This document shows positions 43,021 to 51,816 of a stretch of 64,000 bases of DNA, piece after piece. Positions within the stretch are counted from its first letter, which is position 1; the number at the start of each line of letters is the position of its first letter. A program made the position numbers and the translations under genes. Source of the stretch: JAJDUF01 sp965214295 (GTDB lineage Bacteria > Chloroflexota > UBA11872 > UBA12225 > JAJDUF01). The stretch lies in the NCBI GenBank assembly GCA_965214295.1, contig OZ243944.1:806001-870000 (forward strand). The letters are read 5' to 3'. The notes beneath the pieces were generated by a model that was given only the letters and a program-made list of their open reading frames with translations, was not told the origin of the DNA and ran no database searches.

Positions 43021-44199
43021 GTGATCGTCGGAGTACCCGCAGAGACGTATCCAGGCGAACGGCGCGTAGCCCTGATACCGGCAGCGATGCCGGCCTTAGC
43101 CAAGGCCGGGCTGGAGACGCTCGTGGAGCGGGGCGCAGGGGCGAAGGCCGGTTATCCCGATTCTGCTTTCGAGGTGCAGGGAGCGCGGCTCGCGCCGGAC
43201 CGGACTCAGCTGTTCTCCACGGCCGACCTGCTCGTGTACGTGCATGGGCCGGACACCGGCTCCACCGACCTGGACCTGCTACGCGGCGGTCAGGTCGTGA
43301 TCGGGCTGCTTAACCCGCTGGGAGCGCCGGCGGCGGTCCGCGCGCTGGCGGAAAAGGGTGTTACCGCCTTTGCGCTGGAGCTGGTCCCGCGGATTAGCCG
43401 CGCCCAGCCGATGGACGCCCTCTCGTCCATGGCCACCGTCGCCGGCTATAAGGCCGCGCTGCTGGCCGCCGAATCCCTACCGAAGATGTATCCCATGATG
43501 ATTACCGCCGCCGGGACCATCACTCCCACGCGGGTCTTCGTGGTTGGAGCCGGCGTCGCCGGTCTCCAGGCTATCGTCACGTCGCGCCGCCTCGGCGCGG
43601 TCGTACATGCCTACGACATCCGCCCGGTAGTGAAAGAGCAAGTCGAAAGCCTGGGCGCCAGGTTCGTGGAGCTTGGCCTGGAGACCGAAGGCGCCGAGGG
43701 TTCAGGAGGGTACGCCCGCGCCATGGGCGAGGCGTTCTATCGTCGCCAGCGCGAGGTGATGACCCAAGTGGTGGCCGAAAGCGATGTAGTCATCACCACG
43801 GCCGCGATCCCCGGCCGTAAGGCGCCGACGCTCATCACCGCGGAGATGATCGCCCGGATGCGTCCGGGGGCGATCATTGTCGACCTGGCCGCCGAAGGCG
43901 GCGGCAACTGCGAGTTGACTCGGCCCCGGGAGACGGTAGAGGCCCATGGCGTCACCATTGTAGGCCCGGTGAACCTCCCAGCCGCCATCCCGTACCATGC
44001 CAGTCAGCTGTACGCCAATAACATCGCCGCCTTCCTAGGCAACCTGTTTGCCAGCGGCCAGCTCCGACTGAACCTGGAAGACCCGATCATTCACGACACC
44101 CTCCTCACCCACGAGGGAGAGGTCTACAACGACCGGGTGCGGGAGCTGCTCGGACTACCCGCCGCGAACGCGCACACTGCTGAAGGGAGTGGCTCCTAA
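43021..44199 (+). CDS. pntAA: Proton-translocating NAD(P) transhydrogenase, alpha-1 subunit (NAD domain)
   Basis: A 392-residue soluble subunit dI of transhydrogenase. It binds NAD(H) and passes hydride to NADP held by the beta subunit, driven by proton flow. It has the PAET-PGERRVALIP start, NPLGAPAAVRALAEKGVTAF, and the NAD fold VFVVGAGVAGLQAIVTSRRLGA. YDIRPVVKEQVESLGARFVE and GGNCELTRP are also typical. A GTG start follows GGGGGTTGAG. TAATG overlap with pntAB shows an operon. The split alpha subunit is the form common in many bacteria. Confidence 0.93.
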   Translation: MIVGVPAETYPGERRVALIPAAMPALAKAGLETLVERGAGAKAGYPDSAFEVQGARLAPDRTQLFSTADLLVYVHGPDTGSTDLDLLRGGQVVIGLLNPLGAPAAVRALAEKGVTAFALELVPRISRAQPMDALSSMATVAGYKAALLAAESLPKMYPMMITAAGTITPTRVFVVGAGVAGLQAIVTSRRLGAVVHAYDIRPVVKEQVESLGARFVELGLETEGAEGSGGYARAMGEAFYRRQREVMTQVVAESDVVITTAAIPGRKAPTLITAEMIARMRPGAIIVDLAAEGGGNCELTRPRETVEAHGVTIVGPVNLPAAIPYHASQLYANNIAAFLGNLFASGQLRLNLEDPIIHDTLLTHEGEVYNDRVRELLGLPAANAHTAEGSGS

Positions 44200-44492
44200 T
44201 GGAAGAGCTGGACGTCTTTGTCAAGGCACTGACCATCTTCGTGCTGGCGCTCTTTGTGGGCTTCGAGGTCATCCGCAAGGTCCCACCGCTTTTACACACC
44301 CCACTCATGTCCGGGGCCAACGCCATCTCCGGCATCACCCTGGTCGGCACCCTCGTGACGGCCGGCCAGCAGCTTACCCTCTTCACCACTATCCTGGGGG
44401 TGATCGCCGTAGCGATGGCGACCGCGAACGTGGTGGGAGGCTTCCTCGTGACCCACCGCATGCTAGGGATGTTCCGCGGACGGAAGACGTAG
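44199..44492 (+). CDS. pntAB: Transhydrogenase alpha-2 membrane subunit
   Basis: A 97-residue membrane protein with three hydrophobic segments (IFVLALFVGFEVI, NAISGITLVGTLVTAG, LGVIAVAMATANVVGGFLVT). HTPLMSGANAISGITLVG is the family signature and part of the proton channel. It overlaps pntAA by one base and lies one base before pntB. Confidence 0.95.
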   Translation: MEELDVFVKALTIFVLALFVGFEVIRKVPPLLHTPLMSGANAISGITLVGTLVTAGQQLTLFTTILGVIAVAMATANVVGGFLVTHRMLGMFRGRKT

Positions 44493-44493
44493 C

Positions 44494-45894
44494 ATGCCAC
44501 AAGCAGTCATAGACCTCTGCTACCTACTCGCCGCAATCCTCTTCATCCTCGGCTTACGGGACATGTCCCACCCGCGCCGGGCCGTGCAGGGCAACCTGCT
44601 CGGCTCGGCGGGTATGCTCGTGGCCATCGTAGTCACCCTGCTGGATCGACGCATCGTCAGCTTCGAGGTCATCATCGTGGGGCTGGTGTTGGGGGCGCTG
44701 ATCGGCGCGGTCATGGCCTACCGCGTCCCCATGACCGGCATCCCCCAGGTCGTCGCCATCTTCAACGGCTTCGGCGGTGGCGCCTCGGCCCTGGCCGTCG
44801 GCGCCGCGCTGGAAGAAGCACTCAAGGGCGGCTTCGTCGAGGAGATTTCGGTCCAGTTCACCGTGTCCGCCGTCGCCGCCGGGCTGATCGGCGGCGTGGC
44901 CTTGACGGGCAGCGCCATCGCCTTTGGCAAGCTCCAAGGCCGCATCCCGGAGCGGCCCATCCTCCTACCCGGCCGTCACGTCATCAACGTTGGATTGGCG
45001 TTGATCTGCCTGGGCCTGAGCGTCTGGCTGATCCTGGACCCGACCTCCTCGGTACCGTTCTGGCTCCTGGTGCCCGTGGCTGCCCTCCTCGGCATCTTCC
45101 TCGTGCTCCCCATCGGCGGTGCCGACATGCCGGTGGTGATCGCCCTGCTCAACTCGTACTCCGGCCTGGCCGCTGCGGGGCACGGATGGGTCCTCAACAA
45201 CAGCGTGCTCATCATCGCCGGCTCCCTCGTCGGTACCGCCGGGTTCATCCTCACCGTCCTGATGTGCCGAGCGATGAATCGCTCGCTGACCAACGTGATC
45301 TTCGCCGGCGTGGGTGCGGAGGTGGCTACCACGACCGAAACCGACGACATCTACGCCGGGCGGGTGAAGTCGGCGTCACCGGACGACGTGGCGCTGCTCA
45401 TGGACGGCAGCCGGCGCGTGGTCATCGTCCCCGGCTACGGAATGGCTGCTGCCCAAGCCCAATACGTCGTCGGAGACCTCGTAGCTCTGCTGGAGGACCG
45501 GGGCGTGGAGGTGGAGTTCGCCATTCACCCCGTCGCCGGGCGTATGCCGGGCCACATGAACGTCTTGCTGGCCGAGGCGGACGTTCCCTACGAGAAGCTG
45601 AAGGAGATGGACCAGATCAACCCCACCTTCCGGCAAACCGACGTGGCGCTGGTCATCGGTGCCAACGACGTGGTCAATCCCATGGCCCGCACGGCCGACC
45701 CCTCGCTGCCCATCGCCGGCATGCCCATCATCAACGTGGACGAGGCCCAGTCCGTGATCGTAGTCAAGCGTAGCCTCAGCCCCGGGTTTGCCGGCCTCCC
45801 CAACCCTCTCTTTGCCGCCGACAACACCCTCATGCTCTTCGGCGATGGCCGGGACATGATCCAAGCCCTCGTCGCCGCCCTCAAGGAGTTCTAG
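44494..45894 (+). CDS. pntB: NAD(P) transhydrogenase beta subunit
   Basis: A 466-residue subunit. The first 270 residues are membrane spans (dII) with PQVVAIFNGFGGGASALA and GGADMPVVIALLNSYSGLAA. The C-terminal NADP domain dIII has PGYGMAAAQAQYVVGDL, FAIHPVAGRMPGHMNVLLAE, and GANDVVNP. It completes the pntAA-AB-B set, which balances NADH and NADPH using the proton gradient. NADPH supply may serve the reductive enzymes nearby, by inference. Confidence 0.95.
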   Translation: MPQAVIDLCYLLAAILFILGLRDMSHPRRAVQGNLLGSAGMLVAIVVTLLDRRIVSFEVIIVGLVLGALIGAVMAYRVPMTGIPQVVAIFNGFGGGASALAVGAALEEALKGGFVEEISVQFTVSAVAAGLIGGVALTGSAIAFGKLQGRIPERPILLPGRHVINVGLALICLGLSVWLILDPTSSVPFWLLVPVAALLGIFLVLPIGGADMPVVIALLNSYSGLAAAGHGWVLNNSVLIIAGSLVGTAGFILTVLMCRAMNRSLTNVIFAGVGAEVATTTETDDIYAGRVKSASPDDVALLMDGSRRVVIVPGYGMAAAQAQYVVGDLVALLEDRGVEVEFAIHPVAGRMPGHMNVLLAEADVPYEKLKEMDQINPTFRQTDVALVIGANDVVNPMARTADPSLPIAGMPIINVDEAQSVIVVKRSLSPGFAGLPNPLFAADNTLMLFGDGRDMIQALVAALKEF

Positions 45895-46048
45895 GCCGCG
45901 TCCGCAAAGCGGTTGTGCTGGCGCATAAGGGGGGTAAGGGCAGAGCCGCAGCACGCTGCACCCGTCCTCCCGCTTCCGCGGGGCCGTCAACTGACAGTCT
46001 CCCCCTCTCCGCATGGTGGAGAGGGGGCCGGGGGTGAGGCCACAACGT

Positions 46049-47227
46049 CTAGCCCAAGAACCGCTCCAGCCGCTCCAAGGCCGCGCTCAACACGTCCCTG
46101 CTGGTGGCATAGCTGAGACGTAAGTTGCCCTCACCGTAGAAGTCGGCACCCGGCACGGTAACGATATGCGCCTCGGTGAGCAGTCGGTCCGCAAAGTCCA
46201 GCGATGAAGACTCCCCGGCCGGCAGGCTCGGATAGGCATAGAAGGCGCCCTCCGGCCAGGCGCATTCGACCCCAATCCGGTGCAGGCCGTTGATGAAATA
46301 CTCGCGGCGCTTGGCAAACTCGCCGACCATTTCCTGCACGCAGTCCTGCGGACCGGTCAGGGCCTCGACGGCCGCCCATTGTGAGACGGAGGCCGTCTGC
46401 GTGGTGCTCTGCCCCATCAGCGCGGTCATCGCGCCGATGACCTCGGCTGGGCCGGCAGCATATCCCACCCGCCACCCGGTCATCGCATACGTCTTGCTAA
46501 CCGTATTGACCTCGATGGTCCACCGCTTCACTTCCTCATCGAGCGCTGCCGGCACCACATGGGTCGCATCGCCATACAGGAAATGCTCGTAGGTTTGGTC
46601 GCCGATCAGGTAGATACCCCGCTCGACCGCCAGTTCGGCCACGGCCCGCACCTCGGCCGGGTCCATGACGACCCCGGTCGGGTTATTCGGGCTATTCAGG
46701 AAGATCGCGCGCGTGCGGGCAGTGATGTGCGGCTCCAGGTCGGCCCGGCGGACCCGGTGATCGCCGCCTAGCTCGACCAGCACCGGCTTGCCCTCCGCGA
46801 GCTTGACCTGCTCCACGAACGTCTGCCAGACCGGGATCGGCACCAGCACCTCGTCTCCGGGGTCGCAGATCGCCATGCAGATGTTGTAGAGCACTTGCTT
46901 GGCCCCGACGGCGACCATCACCTCGGCAGGCTGATAGTCCAGACCGTTCTCCCGCCGGAACTTCTCGCAGATCGCCTCCCGCAGCTCCGGGATACCACTG
47001 GCCGGCGTGTACTTGGTCTTGCCGTCACGGATGGCGCGGCGCGCGGCCTCCTTGAGGTGCTCCGGTGTATCGAAGTCCGGCTCGCCCAACGTCAGGTTGA
47101 GGACCTTGTGTCCCTGCTGCTGGATAGCGGCCGCCTTGGCCGCCATCGCCATCGTCGGCGAAGGTGCCATGGTCCGAATGCGTTGCGCGACGTGCGGCAT
47201 GGAGGTAGTCGGTGCTGCTGTGGACAT
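46049..47227 (-). CDS. Class I pyridoxal-phosphate aminotransferase (aspartate aminotransferase-like)
   Basis: A 392-residue transaminase of subgroup I-gamma/beta. It has VLNLTLGEPDFDTPEHLKEA, the PLP-binding NSPNNPTG, the Schiff-base Lys in VSKTYAMTGWRVGYAAG, and a C-terminal Arg in LRLSYATS. AAAGGAT lies upstream of the ATG at 47227. A palindromic element sits 36 bases further upstream in the untranslated leader. Glutamate or aspartate as amino donor is likely; the exact acceptor is not determined. Confidence 0.92.
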   Translation of the reverse strand: MSTAAPTTSMPHVAQRIRTMAPSPTMAMAAKAAAIQQQGHKVLNLTLGEPDFDTPEHLKEAARRAIRDGKTKYTPASGIPELREAICEKFRRENGLDYQPAEVMVAVGAKQVLYNICMAICDPGDEVLVPIPVWQTFVEQVKLAEGKPVLVELGGDHRVRRADLEPHITARTRAIFLNSPNNPTGVVMDPAEVRAVAELAVERGIYLIGDQTYEHFLYGDATHVVPAALDEEVKRWTIEVNTVSKTYAMTGWRVGYAAGPAEVIGAMTALMGQSTTQTASVSQWAAVEALTGPQDCVQEMVGEFAKRREYFINGLHRIGVECAWPEGAFYAYPSLPAGESSSLDFADRLLTEAHIVTVPGADFYGEGNLRLSYATSRDVLSAALERLERFLG

Positions 47228-47262
47228 TGATCGAGATCCTTTCGATATGAGGTAGTAGATCT

Positions 47263-47318
47263 GACCGCCAGGTCTACACAATCCAATTGGATTATAGGCG
47301 GTGTAGACCTGGCGCGTC
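47263..47318. repeat. Palindromic element, non-coding copy in aminotransferase leader
   Basis: Arms GACCGCCAGGTCTACAC and GTGTAGACCTGGCGCGTC pair perfectly over CGCCAGGTCTACAC. The centre AATCCAATTGGATTATAGGCG holds its own small palindrome. It ends 36 bases before the ATG, where a hairpin could affect expression. Confidence 0.85.
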
Positions 47319-47409
47319 ATTGGCCGAAGCCAATCGGCAGGAGTCTACCCACGCGCCCCGGCGAGCGTCAACGCCGTGCGCGCCGCCATAAGCGGCGGAT
47401 TGTGCGCGT

Positions 47410-48240
47410 CTAGCGGCCAGGTGCCGCGTGCGCTTGGATCGCCTCGCCATCCAAGGCAAACTCACCGGTCCCATCCTCCCCGGCGTCCAAGCATTGCTGA
47501 CGCACGGGACACCAGCCCCGGCAGATGGGATGGGAATGTGGGTCCCACGCGCGCGGCGGGAGCGCCTCCCCCTCTAGGGCCTGCAGGATAGCTGCGCCAC
47601 GCTCCGTTACGAAGCGTCCCACCTGTTCCAGAGGCAAGAGCGGCACGCGCCGCTTATACACTTCGTTGGGCGCCAGGTAGACGATCCCGAGCTGCTGAAT
47701 ATCGTAGGCGACCCGCTCCCCGGTCACGATGTCCTGACCGTCCTGCACGATCCACCGATACAAATTGAGCTGCCAGATGTGCTCCTCGCGGACTTTTCTC
47801 GGTAGCGTCTTGACGGTCTTGTAGTCCACGATGAGTCGGCGGTGCAGATCAATCTCATCCGGCTGACCGGTCAGCACGACCTCCGGTGCAGCGCTCCGCC
47901 GAAAGCGCCGCTCGGCGATGATCTCCTCATCATCCCCCTGCTGCGCTTCGATGCCGGCGTGCATCAGCGCACCGCGCAGCCGGGGATAAAGCTGGTGAGG
48001 ATACGCCGTATAGTCAACCAGCAGTTCCAGCGCGGTCTGGCGCGTGCAGCCGGTCAGCCCCGTAGCGGACAGCACTACGCCTTCGCGGCCGTTATCGCTC
48101 TGAGCGAGCGCACGCAGCAGTGGATAGGTGAACTGGCACCGGCGGCCACGCGGCGGTGAGACGGCGCGGGAACAGCGCAGGCACTCCCCGAACTCGACCG
48201 GATTGTGCTCTACTTCGCAGCGAAATCGCGCTAACGGCAC
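47410..48240 (-). CDS. PD-(D/E)XK nuclease with Cas4/AddB-like cysteine set
   Basis: About 276 residues. The nuclease core is LTGQPDEIDLHRRLIVDYKTVKT (Asp...Asp-x-Lys), followed by HIWQLNLYRWI, the QxxxY helix seen in Cas4 and RecB-type nucleases. Cys residues in SATGLTGCTRQTALELL and ICRGWCPVRQQC fit a [4Fe-4S] cluster. A separate N-terminal CEVEHNPVEFGECLRC may bind zinc. The GTG at 48240 (AAGGA upstream) is preferred to one at 48276. No CRISPR array, cas gene or helicase is nearby, so it is probably a repair nuclease. Confidence 0.75.
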   Translation of the reverse strand: MPLARFRCEVEHNPVEFGECLRCSRAVSPPRGRRCQFTYPLLRALAQSDNGREGVVLSATGLTGCTRQTALELLVDYTAYPHQLYPRLRGALMHAGIEAQQGDDEEIIAERRFRRSAAPEVVLTGQPDEIDLHRRLIVDYKTVKTLPRKVREEHIWQLNLYRWIVQDGQDIVTGERVAYDIQQLGIVYLAPNEVYKRRVPLLPLEQVGRFVTERGAAILQALEGEALPPRAWDPHSHPICRGWCPVRQQCLDAGEDGTGEFALDGEAIQAHAAPGR

Positions 48241-48441
48241 CCTGTCGCTTTCCTTGCCCCGCCGGCAAGCCGCCACGCCGCGGCGCGGCGGCGACCGGCA
48301 GCCGACCCCCGTCCCATCTACTCAACCATGCAGGAGTACTCACGGTTTCGCCGCCCCGCCGTCGGCAAGCATAGCACGGCCCTGTAGCTGTAACGCACCC
48401 AGCGCTGGGTACCGAACCTGGGCGGACTCTCATGGTCACGT

Positions 48442-48471
48442 TTGACGGCTGACTCGAAAGCAGGCTAAGAT
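48442..48471 (+). promoter_or_regulatory. Predicted sigma-70 promoter
   Basis: TTGACG (48442-48447), an 18-bp spacer and TAAGAT (48466-48471), 56 bases before the ATG at 48528. Confidence 0.55.
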
Positions 48472-48527
48472 GTAGGCAAGGTCGCCTCCGGGTGAATACC
48501 AGGGAAGGTAGCACAGGGGGAACGCAC

Positions 48528-49079
48528 ATGAGTGAAGCCGGCAGCACCACACAGACGGGTGGATTCTTCGGTAAGTTGCTTGCGCCGTTTCGCGAGTTCC
48601 GGGAGCGCGAGCGGCAGCGCCAAAACCGGGAGCAAGCCGAAATCCGCCGCCGCCTCGACGCATACGTCCGCGAAGTTGAGGAAGACTACGCCAACGGGCA
48701 ACACATCGAACCCAAGTCCTATAAGGAGCTAACCGCCGGTGAAGTGCGTCAAGGGACGACGCCATCCTACGAGCACGTCCAGAGCACCGGCACGATCCGG
48801 CTCCATATGCTCCTGCCACCGGAACAGATGGACCGTGCCCAGCTCGTCCAAGCGCTGGCTCGCCCGATGGATGAAGAGCTGCCCGACCTCTTCGACGTCA
48901 AGCCGCACGAGGGCCGCTCCAAGGAGCACGGCTACGTCATCATCGGTCCGGCCGAGCAGTTCTTGCACACCCGCGGCGAGAACTGGCGTCTCTACGTCGA
49001 GCTAACCTACAGCATGGCCTCCCACGGCGGTCGTGCGACGATCAACCGCCGGTTCTACGTGCTCGACATTGTGCTGTAG
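48528..49079 (+). CDS. Conserved-looking hypothetical protein
   Basis: A 183-residue protein of unknown function. Residues about 20-55 are a charged helix (FREFRERERQRQNREQAEI), possibly a coiled coil. The rest is mixed alpha/beta with IRLHMLLPPEQMDRAQLVQAL and HGYVIIGPAEQFL. No signal or membrane segment. AGGGGGAA is 6 bases before the ATG, with a good promoter upstream. The amidase gene begins 21 bases downstream, so the two are likely one unit. Confidence 0.75.
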   Translation: MSEAGSTTQTGGFFGKLLAPFREFRERERQRQNREQAEIRRRLDAYVREVEEDYANGQHIEPKSYKELTAGEVRQGTTPSYEHVQSTGTIRLHMLLPPEQMDRAQLVQALARPMDEELPDLFDVKPHEGRSKEHGYVIIGPAEQFLHTRGENWRLYVELTYSMASHGGRATINRRFYVLDIVL

Positions 49080-49100
49080 GCGCTATCGAAGGTCCGCCGG

Positions 49101-50597
49101 TTGCCGCTGATGTCTACCGGGCACGATTTGCTCACGCTTCCCCTCGCCGCAACGGCCCAGCTACTCGCCCGCCGGCAAGTCTCGCCCGTGGAATTGGTCG
49201 CGGCAGCACTCGACCGCAGTGCCGCCGTGCAGCCGCACCTCAACTGCTACCTCGACCTCTACGCCGACCAAGCGCTGGCAGCGGCCCGCCGCGCCGAAGC
49301 GGCGTTCGCGGCCGGCCAGGTACTCGGCTCTCTCCACGGCATCCCCTACGCGCCCAAGGACATCTTCACCGAGCCGGGTGTCCGCTGCACGGCCGGCTCG
49401 CGTATTCTGGCCGATTGGATTCCCAGGCGTGAAGCGACGGTATTGGCTCGCCTGCGCGCCGCCGGCGCCATCAGGATCGGCCGGACAAATCTGCACGAAT
49501 TCGCCTACGGAATCACCAACGTCAATCCGCACTATGGCCCCGTCCGCAATCCCTGGCAGCGCGACCATGTGACCGGCGGCTCCAGCGGCGGCTCGGCCGC
49601 GGCGGTGGCCGCCGGCGCAGCCGGATTTTCGCTGGGTACTGACACCGGCGGATCGGTACGCCTGCCCGCCGCCCTCTGCGGGATCGTGGGCCTGAAGCCG
49701 ACGTATGGCCGTGTCTCGCGGACCGGGCTGCTGCCTCTAGCGTGGTCGCTGGACCACGTCGGGCCGATGACCCGCACCGTCGCCGATGCCGCCCTGGTGC
49801 TGGCGGCCATCGCCGGCCACGACCCCTCCGACGCCACCTCATCACGGACGCCCGTACCGGCCTACGCCGCCGGGCTGGAGGGCAGCCAGACGCGCCGGAC
49901 GCGCACCACACCTGGCACCGTCCGTGCGCGTTTGGCGCGTCACCTGAGCGGGCTACGACTAGGCGTGCCCCAGGAAGACGGTTGGGGCGAGGTAGACCCG
50001 GAAATCCGCGACCTGGTCCAAGCGGCCGTCTCCACGCTGCGTAGCCTCGGGCCGAGCGTCGAGCCGGTGTCACTGCCGGCGCTCGATGACTTCGGCCCCG
50101 CCTTCGACCCGATCATTCGCTCCGAAGCCACCACCGTTCACCTCAAATGGCTGCGCTCGCGCCCCGACGAATACGGAAACGACGTGCGCGAGCGCCTGGA
50201 GCTTGGCTTGGCGCTCCCCGCGACGGCCTACCTCACCGCCCAGCGTGTCCGCACGGTCATCAGTGAGCGGATGCGTGCCGTGTGGGAGCAGGTAGACCTC
50301 CTCGCACTCCCTGCCATTCCGGTGCCGGCCCCCAGAATTGACGAGGGCCTGGTGAGCGTACAGCCGGGGACGCCGCCCACGGACGTGCGGCGCGTCCTCA
50401 CCCGCCTCACCAACCCCTTCAACTTGCTCGGCCTCCCGGCGATCTCGGTGCCCTGCGGCCTCACCAGCCACGGCTTACCCGCCGGCCTCCAGCTTGTCGG
50501 GCCACCCTTCACCGAGCAGCGTCTCCTCCGAGCCGCCCACGCCTACGAACAAGCCACCGCCGACACACCGGACCGGCACCCCCCGCTGCCGTCCTAG
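49101..50597 (+). CDS. Amidase (GatA-like signature family)
   Basis: A 498-residue amidase. The Ser-cisSer-Lys triad is in APKDIF (Lys), GGSSGGSAAAVAAG (Ser) and GTDTGGSVRLPAALCG (nucleophile Ser). The family includes GatA, but no gatB or gatC is near, so a stand-alone amidase is more likely. Residues about 264-282 (QTRRTRTTPGTVRARLAR) are encoded by a coding palindromic element and interrupt the linker before GLRLGVPQED. A TTG at 49101 with GAAGG 8 bases upstream is used; the ATG at 49110 is the alternative. Confidence 0.88.
   Translation: MPLMSTGHDLLTLPLAATAQLLARRQVSPVELVAAALDRSAAVQPHLNCYLDLYADQALAAARRAEAAFAAGQVLGSLHGIPYAPKDIFTEPGVRCTAGSRILADWIPRREATVLARLRAAGAIRIGRTNLHEFAYGITNVNPHYGPVRNPWQRDHVTGGSSGGSAAAVAAGAAGFSLGTDTGGSVRLPAALCGIVGLKPTYGRVSRTGLLPLAWSLDHVGPMTRTVADAALVLAAIAGHDPSDATSSRTPVPAYAAGLEGSQTRRTRTTPGTVRARLARHLSGLRLGVPQEDGWGEVDPEIRDLVQAAVSTLRSLGPSVEPVSLPALDDFGPAFDPIIRSEATTVHLKWLRSRPDEYGNDVRERLELGLALPATAYLTAQRVRTVISERMRAVWEQVDLLALPAIPVPAPRIDEGLVSVQPGTPPTDVRRVLTRLTNPFNLLGLPAISVPCGLTSHGLPAGLQLVGPPFTEQRLLRAAHAYEQATADTPDRHPPLPS
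49889..49941. repeat. Coding palindromic element, copy 8 (in amidase)
   Basis: Arms GACGCGCCGGACGCGCAC and GTGCGCGTTTGGCGCGTC match at 16 of 18 positions. The centre CACACCTGGCACCGTCC is the complement of the acyl-CoA dehydrogenase centre, so the copy is inverted relative to that one. Confidence 0.85.
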
Positions 50598-50690
50598 GGG
50601 GTGCATACCTTATACTGACAATAGCGGTCTGAGAACGGATCGTCGCGCTGAACAGCGTGCCCAACAGCCCAGAATTGAGCAGGGGGAAAC

Positions 50691-51287
50691 ATGAACCAAG
50701 AAGAGGATCCCAGTCCACTGCGGCTTACTCAGGGCACCAGGCGTGTCTACACCTTCAAGGACCTGTCGAATGCTTGTTTTTGTTCCCTAGAGCTGGCAAG
50801 AGAAAGTGAGAAGGGAAGATTCTATAACTGCATGTTCAGCATGATTGGTGCAGCATTTGCCGTAGAAGCCTACCTCAACCATCTCGGACAGTATAAGTTT
50901 GGCCAGAAGGAATGGGGGAAAATAGAACGAAAGATGAGGCCAGAATCCAAACTACGAGTGTTGGCCAAGCTGATCAACCACAATCTCGACTTCAGCAGGC
51001 GGCCGTGTCAGACGTTTACCGATATGTTCAGGTACCGAAATGCAATTGCCCATGCCAGGACTGAAACCCTTACCTTTGAGGAACAGACATACGATCCTGG
51101 GGAAAGCCCAGCTGAACCCGAGACCAAGTGGGAACAAGCGACAAAGCTGGAAACGGCAGAACGCTTCTACAGAGACGCCCGGGAGTTGGTACGGCAACTG
51201 CATGAAGCGGCTGGACTGCCTGAACACCAACTCTGGTCCTCAGGAATGAGCGAATGGAGTGGATCGCCCGTATCAGAACACGAGTAG
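50691..51287 (+). CDS. HEPN-domain-like protein
   Basis: A 198-residue mostly helical protein. FRYRNAIAHARTE has the R-N-x3-H (Rx4H) motif of HEPN domains, which are often RNases in defence or toxin systems. FYNCMFSMIGAAFAVEAYLN matches the first HEPN helices. It has lower GC and different codon use from its neighbours, suggesting transfer. AGGGGGAAAC precedes the ATG. No MNT nucleotidyltransferase partner is seen next to it; a HigBA-type pair lies 190 bases downstream. Confidence 0.65.
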   Translation: MNQEEDPSPLRLTQGTRRVYTFKDLSNACFCSLELARESEKGRFYNCMFSMIGAAFAVEAYLNHLGQYKFGQKEWGKIERKMRPESKLRVLAKLINHNLDFSRRPCQTFTDMFRYRNAIAHARTETLTFEEQTYDPGESPAEPETKWEQATKLETAERFYRDARELVRQLHEAAGLPEHQLWSSGMSEWSGSPVSEHE

Positions 51288-51454
51288 AGCACGAAATCAC
51301 CACCCCACCGCTGGACTCCAGCTTGCGCCGCAATGACAGGCGGCCCCACGCGCCTCACCTTTCCAGCCCCCTCCCCCGCTGCGGCGCGGGGACAAAGCTA
51401 CGGCATGCTGCGCTCAGGGTGCTCGCGGCCATCTGGAGCGCACGACCTTGATGT

Positions 51455-51476
51455 ATGGTAACGCATAGGGTACCAT
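51455..51476. promoter_or_regulatory. Candidate operator of the toxin-antitoxin operon
   Basis: ATGGTA (51455-51460) and TACCAT (51471-51476) form a 6-bp inverted repeat with a 10-bp spacer, ending at the toxin start. TTGATG just upstream could be a -35. Autoregulation by the antitoxin would fit. Confidence 0.4.
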
Positions 51477-51812
51477 GTGTCTATGATCACTATCCGGGAG
51501 TACATTGATGACCAAGGCCGTAGTCCATTCGCTCGCTGGTTCAACCGGCTCAACGCCCCGGCTGCGGCCAAAGTGGCCGTCGCTCTCGCCCGGATAGAGA
51601 CCGGGAACCTGTCCAACGTCAAGAGCGTGGGCCGTGGCGTGTTGGAGTACCGCATTCATTTTGGCCCTGGCTACCGGGTCTACTTTGGCCGGATCGGCGA
51701 CACCCTCATCATCCTGCTGGGCGGTGGGACCAAGAAGCGGCAACAGCAGGATATCGCCAGGGCACAGACCCTTTGGCAGCAGCACCAACGGCGTAGGCGA
51801 GAGGAGACATAG
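51477..51812 (+). CDS. RelE/HigB-like (Gp49/DUF891 family) toxin
   Basis: A 111-residue protein with YIDDQGRSPFARWFNRL, ARIETGNLSNVKSVGRGVLEYRI, GPGYRVYFGRIGDTLIILLGGG and a basic tail (TKKRQQQDIARA). This is the addiction-module killer protein family, ribosome-dependent mRNA interferases or relatives. The start is GTG at 51477 or ATG at 51483. Toxin-first order with the antitoxin 4 bases after the stop is the HigBA arrangement. Confidence 0.85.
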   Translation: MSMITIREYIDDQGRSPFARWFNRLNAPAAAKVAVALARIETGNLSNVKSVGRGVLEYRIHFGPGYRVYFGRIGDTLIILLGGGTKKRQQQDIARAQTLWQQHQRRRREET

Positions 51813-51816
51813 AGTG

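Noticed and set aside
49101..50597. GatA subunit of tRNA amidotransferase
   Set aside because: No gatB or gatC nearby and the signature is shared by all amidases; named only as amidase.
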